20,370 bases of DNA from Pleurobrachia bachei. Taxonomy: Eukaryota > Ctenophora > Tentaculata > Cydippida > Pleurobrachiidae. Location of the stretch: assembly GCA_000695325.1 (NCBI GenBank), contig AVPN01000185.1:16278-36647 (forward strand), written 5' to 3'. The translations under genes and the position numbers were made by a program. Under the pieces are notes generated by a model. The model ran no database searches. It had not been told where the DNA came from and saw only the letters and a list, made by a program, of their open reading frames with translations. Of this stretch, positions 17,005-20,370 are shown piece by piece; within the stretch, counting starts at the first letter, position 1; every line of letters starts with the position of its first letter.

Positions 17005-18687
17005 ATCATCTCCCTCTCCCTCTCTCCCCCTCTCTCGTTTCACCATCTCTCTCTCCCAAGATCCGTCAGATCAAAGTATATGGTTGTACTATCAGTGGCT
17101 GCTCGGTCGAAACACTCCAACCAGAAACGTGACGTCATAGATCGCGGTGACGTCATAGATCAAAGTGACGTCATAGATCAAAGTAGTGACGTCATAGATC
17201 GCAGTGACGTCGTAGATCAAAGTTACGTCATACATCAAAGTGACGTCACGAATCTACACATACTGTTAGATACAGCGGTGCCTGAACCACCAGCATCTCT
17301 CCTGGTAAGGGTTACAAAGTTATACCTATTACGATTATAGTTTCATAATAATAATTTCTTTTGAGAATGGCTGATTTGAGTACCTAATATACCCCTGTTA
17401 CTGTTCAGGTGACTCCAACCCCGATTGAGGGCAGCTGGAGGTCAACAGGCAACAAGTTACTAAGTTGTTCGATACCCAGTGAGGGGGAGGATGTGGTTAT
17501 AGAGATGGGAGATACGAGGATTGAACTACGTGGGGAACAGTGTATCGGTAAGAATAATATATTAATATTGTTTCCAATTTTCTAGGTTTTTACCATAATC
17601 TTGATTTGGCTCGTGAGATGTTTTGGGAAAGGAGGGAAACTGATGAAATTCAGTTTTTCATGCGTGTATAAAATGAAATGAAATTGAGCTGTTTAGTTGA
17701 CACAATCGTGATATGTCTCTTCCCTTTCCCCGTCTTACTTTCTCTATATTCTCTCTCACTCTCTATCTTTCCTATCTTAGATAATCTCTAAAATTGTCCA
17801 ATTATTTCCCCAGGCGCACGGCCCGGTATATCTCCAATCACCCAATTCACTGCTGCTCCTGAGGTCCTAGCGACCCAACTAGACAACATCAGGGAGTTGT
17901 ATGAGCTGGAACCGGACAACAAATGGGTTATCCTGACAACTGTTGCTATGGAACATGCTCTGAACCTACACAAAACAAAGGAGCAGGTGAGAATTTAAAT
18001 TGCTTGAAAATTTTGCCAAAGAAGCCAAATCGATCCCCTGCTTCGAAAATCTACAAAGTTGTATTTTCACGACCCTCTCTCGCAGCGAAAACATTTCAAA
18101 GAATGGTTTGAACATGATAAAATTTCCCCCCGATCCAGATAAAAGAACTACGTGAGATGATAGTGAAACTCTGTCACGTTGACCCCATGAGAAGCTCATT
18201 CTACAAGGATCACTGGAGTAGAATCCTCCTGGAAACTGCCCTTACCGCCTGGTGGTCACGTGATATGACGTCACAATCACGTGATATGATGACTTCATCA
18301 TGTGACGTCACAGCTTTATCCCTTTCCAAAAAGTTTCTCACCCGGCTAGTTCACACTGACTACATGTTTGCGGTTCGGAAACTGGACCTCAGTTCAAACT
18401 CCCTAACCTCATTGGTTGGATTTAACACTATGACGTCACTAGAGGACCTGAACGTAAGTAACAACAAAATAACCAGCCTAGAGGGATTGGAATTGTGCCA
18501 GAGATTGAGGAAGTTGGACGCTAGTGGGAACCTTATTGGGAATCCTTGTGGAGTTTTAGCGTGCACCAAGTGCAGAATTGTGGATTTGAGACTTAGCGGA
18601 AATCCGCTGTGCGAGGGGGAGATGTATCCGGGGTGTGTTAAGGATAGTTGTTTGATGCTGTGTGTTTTAGATGGGGTGGACCTGTAA
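9735..18687 (+). CDS. RABGGTA: Rab geranylgeranyl transferase alpha subunit, split by a 6.3-kb intron
   Basis: The alpha subunit of Rab geranylgeranyltransferase works with the beta subunit and REP to prenylate Rab C-terminal cysteines. Exons are 9735-10278, 10407-10491, 10607-10785, 17061-17105, 17276-17304, 17409-17547, 17814-17986 and 18139-18687, giving about 580 residues (human 567). MHGRLKVKT is the family start. Prenyltransferase alpha repeats are visible as [37 protein letters not shown] and [16 protein letters not shown]. The last motif is split across the large intron, and its GAT codon is restored by joining 10785 to 17061. The C-terminal half has [25 protein letters not shown] and leucine-rich repeats ([32 protein letters not shown]). 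A charged insert of about 80 residues (about 85-165) separates the first repeats. The exon 4/5 boundaries are uncertain: donor CTCG|GTCGAA is weak but is the only one I found that keeps the phase. Intron 3 contains an inverted copy of exons 1-3 and two GPCR genes. Confidence 0.9.
10570..10588 (+). mobile_element. pogo-like terminal repeat remnant in RABGGTA intron 2
   Basis: TTAAATCGGGGTCCGACT matches the right terminal repeat of the MITE at 1764-1935. No partner end is seen within the intron. Its mirror image lies at 11386-11404 in the other palindrome arm. Confidence 0.55.
11189..12239 (-). pseudogene. inverted copy of RABGGTA exons 1-3
   Basis: This is an exact inverted copy of the first three RABGGTA exons (12239-11696, 11567-11483, 11367-11189) with the same ATG, splice sites and upstream acceptor. 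It has no exons for the fifth alpha repeat or the leucine-rich region, so it cannot encode a complete subunit. It would end in the retained intron after 11189. It is antisense to the working gene and inside its intron, so transcription of either strand through both arms gives a self-complementary RNA. The lack of differences indicates very recent origin, gene conversion or an assembly error. Confidence 0.88.
12451..12524 (+). repeat. third copy of palindrome-inner sequence
   Basis: This 74-bp stretch matches 10860-10933 in direct orientation with one mismatch (A10911/T12502). It directly abuts the outer end of the second palindrome arm and then runs into the GPCR1 3' end. Confidence 0.88.
12541..13623 (-). 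CDS. rhodopsin-like GPCR, copy 1
   Basis: An intronless 360-residue seven-transmembrane receptor. Hydrophobic segments lie at about 14-36, 48-70, 93-118, 132-153, 183-212, 232-257 and 307-335. TM7 ends in NPLVY (329-333), the class A NPxxY motif. TM3 ends in [12 protein letters not shown] (115-126), with ARY replacing DRY. I do not see the usual CWxP in TM6 or the TM3 cysteine, so it is a divergent class A receptor with unknown ligand. Extracellular loop 3 (about 260-305) is unusually long and charged, and contains RGD at 275-277. The ATG is preceded directly by GTTGTAG, an acceptor-like sequence. It lies inside RABGGTA intron 3, antisense to that gene, head-to-head with copy 2 and sharing a 624-bp upstream region. 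Confidence 0.85.
   Translation of the reverse strand: MSIQSDGGTTLPDFGVFLFVVVCGLISVILNPPVLYRHLGAPFTVHRVTSFLIALLNLTSSIIQIYAAFRYILPASENDPSRVLGYTTAVQRTYSVILTSVILIPNLLTAIMLAARYFQLRFPLRIQPKKRFFAVCSFVSFTQILIMICFYCVNLGNIKWSLYNVMAVNWNPFSSSSGSKTGMLGSMLMSLSIPSILQVAGVAFIFLTISHLKKPGGMAASQSGRDTTRITYRILLMNAGSLLHTVSLVFLIAYTFSLWTDITSTGETNRGRPGRGDRDKGDDISRDDVTDGKGDDTSDRSGCSGRVCIFIWSGTVFYVILPIFLSAVNPLVYFITEAIGKRKVVASARRTEDVTVTSRL
12591..15280. repeat. GPCR palindrome, arms 1,347 and 1,343 bp
   Basis: The left arm is 12591-13937 and the right arm 13938-15280. The arms are near-identical, with one 4-bp indel and a small number of substitutions. Several of these cluster in about 55 bp around TM5 ([19 protein letters not shown] versus [19 protein letters not shown]). 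The centre is a perfect 30-bp palindrome (13923-13952). Confidence 0.92.
13624..14247. other. shared symmetrical upstream region of the two GPCRs
   Basis: This is the inner part of the GPCR palindrome, centred between 13937 and 13938. Each half has the same sequence reversed, apart from a 4-bp difference at about 13803 (GTAT present only in the left arm) and a few substitutions. Any promoter is therefore duplicated. Both halves are open for about 75-90 codons in the direction antisense to the adjacent GPCR, but I see no start or splice evidence for a gene. Confidence 0.6.
14248..15360 (+). CDS. rhodopsin-like GPCR, copy 2, with a different tail
   Basis: An intronless 370-residue receptor identical to copy 1 apart from a few substitutions (I3R, V202G, K213R, P215S). 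It has the same seven hydrophobic segments, ARY, NPLVY and long extracellular loop 3. After GKRKV the C-terminal tail is different: [20 protein letters not shown] plus five residues, in place of [16 protein letters not shown]. The change falls exactly at the palindrome's outer breakpoint (15280/15281). The new tail comes from the repeated upstream segment 13814-13893, read in frame to a TAG. The seven-helix core is intact, so the protein could be functional, with altered cytoplasmic-tail interactions inferred. It lies on the RABGGTA sense strand in intron 3. Confidence 0.85.
   Translation: MSRQSDGGTTLPDFGVFLFVVVCGLISVILNPPVLYRHLGAPFTVHRVTSFLIALLNLTSSIIQIYAAFRYILPASENDPSRVLGYTTAVQRTYSVILTSVILIPNLLTAIMLAARYFQLRFPLRIQPKKRFFAVCSFVSFTQILIMICFYCVNLGNIKWSLYNVMAVNWNPFSSSSGSKTGMLGSMLMSLSIPSILQVAGGAFIFLTISHLRKSGGMAASQSGRDTTRITYRILLMNAGSLLHTVSLVFLIAYTFSLWTDITSTGETNRGRPGRGDRDKGDDISRDDVTDGKGDDTSDRSGCSGRVCIFIWSGTVFYVILPIFLSAVNPLVYFITEAIGKRKVARNGREETKMKCEVIMSEANMNSLCS
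15281..15419 (+). repeat. third copy of the GPCR palindrome centre
   Basis: This 139-bp stretch is identical to 13814-13952. It begins at the outer breakpoint of the right arm and ends exactly at the end of the 30-bp central palindrome (15390-15419). Confidence 0.92.
16143..16177. repeat. 35-bp perfect hairpin
   Basis: The 16-bp arm AGTACACAGTAGTATA is followed by CTG and then the arm's exact reverse complement, TATACTACTGTGTACT. The position is approximate within one or two bases. Confidence 0.8.
16303..16326 (+). other. G-quadruplex-forming motif
   Basis: Five G runs (3, 5, 4, 3 and 4 bases) are separated by 1-2 bases, meeting the G3+N1-7 rule. It lies on the sense strand of RABGGTA intron 3. 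Confidence 0.75.
16966..17002. repeat. CT microsatellite at the acceptor of RABGGTA exon 4
   Basis: An uninterrupted (CT)n tract followed by further CT-rich sequence leads directly into the acceptor CTCTCCCAAG at 17060 and probably serves as its polypyrimidine tract. Confidence 0.9.
17129..17250 (+). repeat. CRE minisatellite (TGACGTCA) in RABGGTA intron 4
   Basis: About seven copies of a 17-21-bp unit, GTGACGTCATAGATC plus AAA or GCG, lie here. Five contain the perfect CRE/ATF palindrome TGACGTCA (17130, 17148, 17166, 17187 and 17241) and two are variants. The RABGGTA frame hits a TAG in the first copy, so the array is placed in an intron. The frame that is open across it would not join the flanking conserved exons. 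Confidence 0.85.
18246..18312 (+). repeat. RABGGTA: coding repeat with E-box and CRE palindromes in RABGGTA exon 8
   Basis: TCACGTGATATGACGTCA is followed by TCACGTGATATGATGAC and TGTGACGTCA. It encodes an insert ([20 protein letters not shown]) before the leucine-rich repeats that I do not recall in the human protein. CACGTG E-boxes and TGACGTCA CREs alternate. Confidence 0.7.
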
Positions 18688-19090
18688 AAACAGGGGTCTT
18701 ATTTATAATAATCTACCTACCTTTTTTGCGGCTTTATATTATAAATCAAACATGTTCCTCTCGATCATTTAGTAACTGCATCTCTCAATTCTCTACTTAT
18801 ATTTTATATTTAGTAAAGAATTGAGAGAGGTAGTTAATAATGATAGAAACGTCTTTAGTATTCTAAGTGACATCTCTAATTTGAAATTTGAATGTATAGC
18901 AAAATAGTTGTTTCGTCATTTGCTACTTTTTGTAAGTCTTTCTAGTTTTTGAGTACGCAAGAGACAGAAAGATAGCGAGAGGGGAGAGAAAATAGAAATA
19001 GCAAAAAAGATAGTATATCACATTTTGTCCAAGATATGTTTGTTCAGTTCCTCTTGTCTGTGCACTGTGTCTCACATGACATCACAGTGA
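18688..19090. other. RABGGTA 3' flank
   Basis: No gene is seen except the hairpin at 18773-18836. AT-rich sequence with several TATAAT and ATAAAT stretches that could include the polyadenylation region. Confidence 0.45.
18773..18836 (+). ncRNA. pre-miRNA-like hairpin
   Basis: A 25-bp stem with one G-U pair and two mismatches closes a 14-nt AU-rich loop, 64 nt in all. The 5' arm starts TAACTGCATCTCTCAATTCT and the 3' arm ends GAATTGAGAGAGGTAGTTA. Size and pairing fit a miRNA precursor, but a hairpin-shaped MITE remnant is equally possible without small-RNA data. Confidence 0.3.
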
Positions 19091-19613
19091 TTCATAGACA
19101 TTGTCCACTGAAAATCCACTGGACCAGCTTGAACATCTCATTGAGCCTGATAGAGAGAGCCGGGAGTGTGGAGTGTCTGCTACATGTTGAGCGGACGCGG
19201 AGTGTTTCAAAGGTAGGAGTTAGGCGCGAACAGAGCACGGTTCTTTAGATCGCGCGCGCCCACAGACCCTGTGTTGCGAGTATTTTGGAGTGATTTTGAT
19301 ATAATATTATGATTTTGTTTGGTGTTTTGTTGAGTTATAGTTTTGTGTTTATTTACCCCCCCCCTCCCCTCACTAGCAATAGGTGACCGCCCCAAACCCA
19401 TCTAAATACCCCCAAACCCACCACTCAAAGCGAAGTTCATTCTCTCACATGGCTTTGAAGCGCACGACAGTCCACATCACGCCGGATATAGAATTGTCAC
19501 CTGTGAAATCACGCCGTGCTTGTGGCCAGTTTGTACATACATTGGAAGATCAACTGCTGACATGCCGGTTTAGTTTGCTGCTCCCTACCTTGACTTTGGT
19601 TGCTCCGTTCTAA
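19091..19613 (+). CDS. possible two terminal exons of an unrecognised gene
   Basis: Exon 19091-19212 (acceptor CATCACAG, donor AAAG|GTAGGA) joins in phase 0 to 19383-19613 (acceptor GCAATAG), ending in TAA. The encoded sequence runs from PLKIHWTSLNISLSLIERAG through VECLLHVERTRSVSK into VTAPNPSKYPQ, and ends FSLLLPTLTLVAPF. I recognise no domain. The matching phases are modest evidence. No upstream exon is identified, and chance open frames of this size are possible. Confidence 0.3.
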
Positions 19614-20311
19614 CTTAACTTTTTTACTCTTGTTTTTGGCTGAACAATTTCAAAACTTTGATATTTGCAGCACCTTGATTTGAAGTTCTCAAGTTTCTGG
19701 CATCTTTTTGTCTCTCTCTGTGCGGCCATCTGGTAGTTATCATATACAGTTGTTACAAAAAGGGTAGCTGGTTCTCATGCAGTGGTGAGACACCAGATGT
19801 TCTTGAGTAGGGGGATGAGATGTGAGAGAGTTTTAGGGGTCAGATGTGAGAGAGAGTTGAAGGGGTGAAAGATTTCAGATGAAATGGTTTATCAGATAGT
19901 GGTACGATGATTTGAGCACAGTGGTATCATAAACGGACACATAAAACACGCATTCTTGGTTTACCTCCCCGGCCCCTCCTGATTCTGATAGGCTGTTCAA
20001 CTGCATGTTTTTATATTCAGCCCCACCCGGAATAGCTGTGTAACTGTATGAACGCTACACATTACATACTGGTTGGTGGATGGAATCTTGAAGTGCATTT
20101 TGTGGATGTAGTTTATTGATGAAATTTCGAAGTGTATTTGTGTGACACATACCTATTGTGAGTTGTGACAGGCCACCAACTCTTAAATCAAACGAGTGTG
20201 ACACACATCCAACTCCCACTACTAACACCCACGCCCTCAACACACGCTATTTGAATTTGCACCTTTGACAGTTTCATTACTCCTTTCTTATTTCCGTTAC
20301 TTTCGCCCCCA

Positions 20312-20314
<3 letters not shown>
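19614..20314. other. non-coding tail of the window
   Basis: No supportable gene. It contains a GA-rich repeat around AGATGTGAGAGAG (about 19815-19860) and otherwise unremarkable sequence. Confidence 0.45.

Positions 20315-20370
<56 letters not shown>
20315..20370. repeat. CT microsatellite at the window edge
   Basis: A long (CT)n tract runs to the end of the window. Confidence 0.95.

Noticed and set aside
17129-17274. CRE minisatellite as a coding repeat (DVIDQS units)
   Set aside because: That frame is open but does not follow from the conserved exon 4 frame, and the RABGGTA frame has stops in the array. An intron is the simpler reading.
17061-18687. Separate leucine-rich-repeat gene
   Set aside because: The sequence order matches the C-terminal half of RABGGTA and the splice phase joins exactly to exon 3 at 10785, so it belongs to that gene.

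Overview
The window is eukaryotic and looks like an invertebrate animal genome. Genes are split by short GT-AG introns, CT and CA microsatellites and small DNA-transposon remnants (MITEs) are common, and two conserved eukaryotic proteins plus a rhodopsin-like GPCR can be recognised. I cannot name the species. Acceptor-like AG sites lie just before several start codons, which would fit spliced-leader addition or 5'UTR introns.

Layout. 1-145: a minisatellite built on a perfect X-box (RFX) palindrome. 174-1293 (+): the last three exons of an unrecognised gene. 1764-1935: a pogo/Tigger-like MITE with TA target duplications. 2643-5994 (+): an unrecognised gene with one C2HC zinc finger and a low-complexity, basic and proline-rich tail. 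It contains an 815/875-bp tandem duplication of exon plus intron. 6523-6622: a complete hAT-like MITE with an 8-bp target duplication. 6930-9529 (+): NSRP1 (CCDC55), a nuclear-speckle splicing regulator, in six exons. 9735-18687 (+): RABGGTA, the alpha subunit of Rab geranylgeranyl transferase. Its first three exons and last five exons are separated by a 6.3-kb intron. 19091-19613 (+): two possible terminal exons of an unrecognised gene.

The large RABGGTA intron is the most rearranged part. It holds (a) an apparently perfect 1,464-bp inverted copy of RABGGTA's own first three exons with a one-base centre, (b) two head-to-head copies of an intronless GPCR on a second palindrome of about 1.35 kb per arm, and (c) about 1.5 kb with small hairpins and a G-quadruplex motif. 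After each inverted duplication there is a further short direct copy of sequence from near its centre. Both events therefore have the same forward, fold-back, forward topology.

The strangest signal is in the tandem duplication at 3706-5395. At two places the second copy carries the base-by-base complement of the first copy, not the reverse complement. Each block is 50 nt, with every position complemented and normal identity resuming on both sides. No known replication or repair process copies DNA in parallel orientation, so this is either a data-processing artefact or something undescribed. An artefact is by far the likelier reading.

Functionally, NSRP1 and RABGGTA are ordinary housekeeping genes lying 205 bp apart in the same direction. 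The GPCRs are nested in RABGGTA's intron and have no evident functional link to it.
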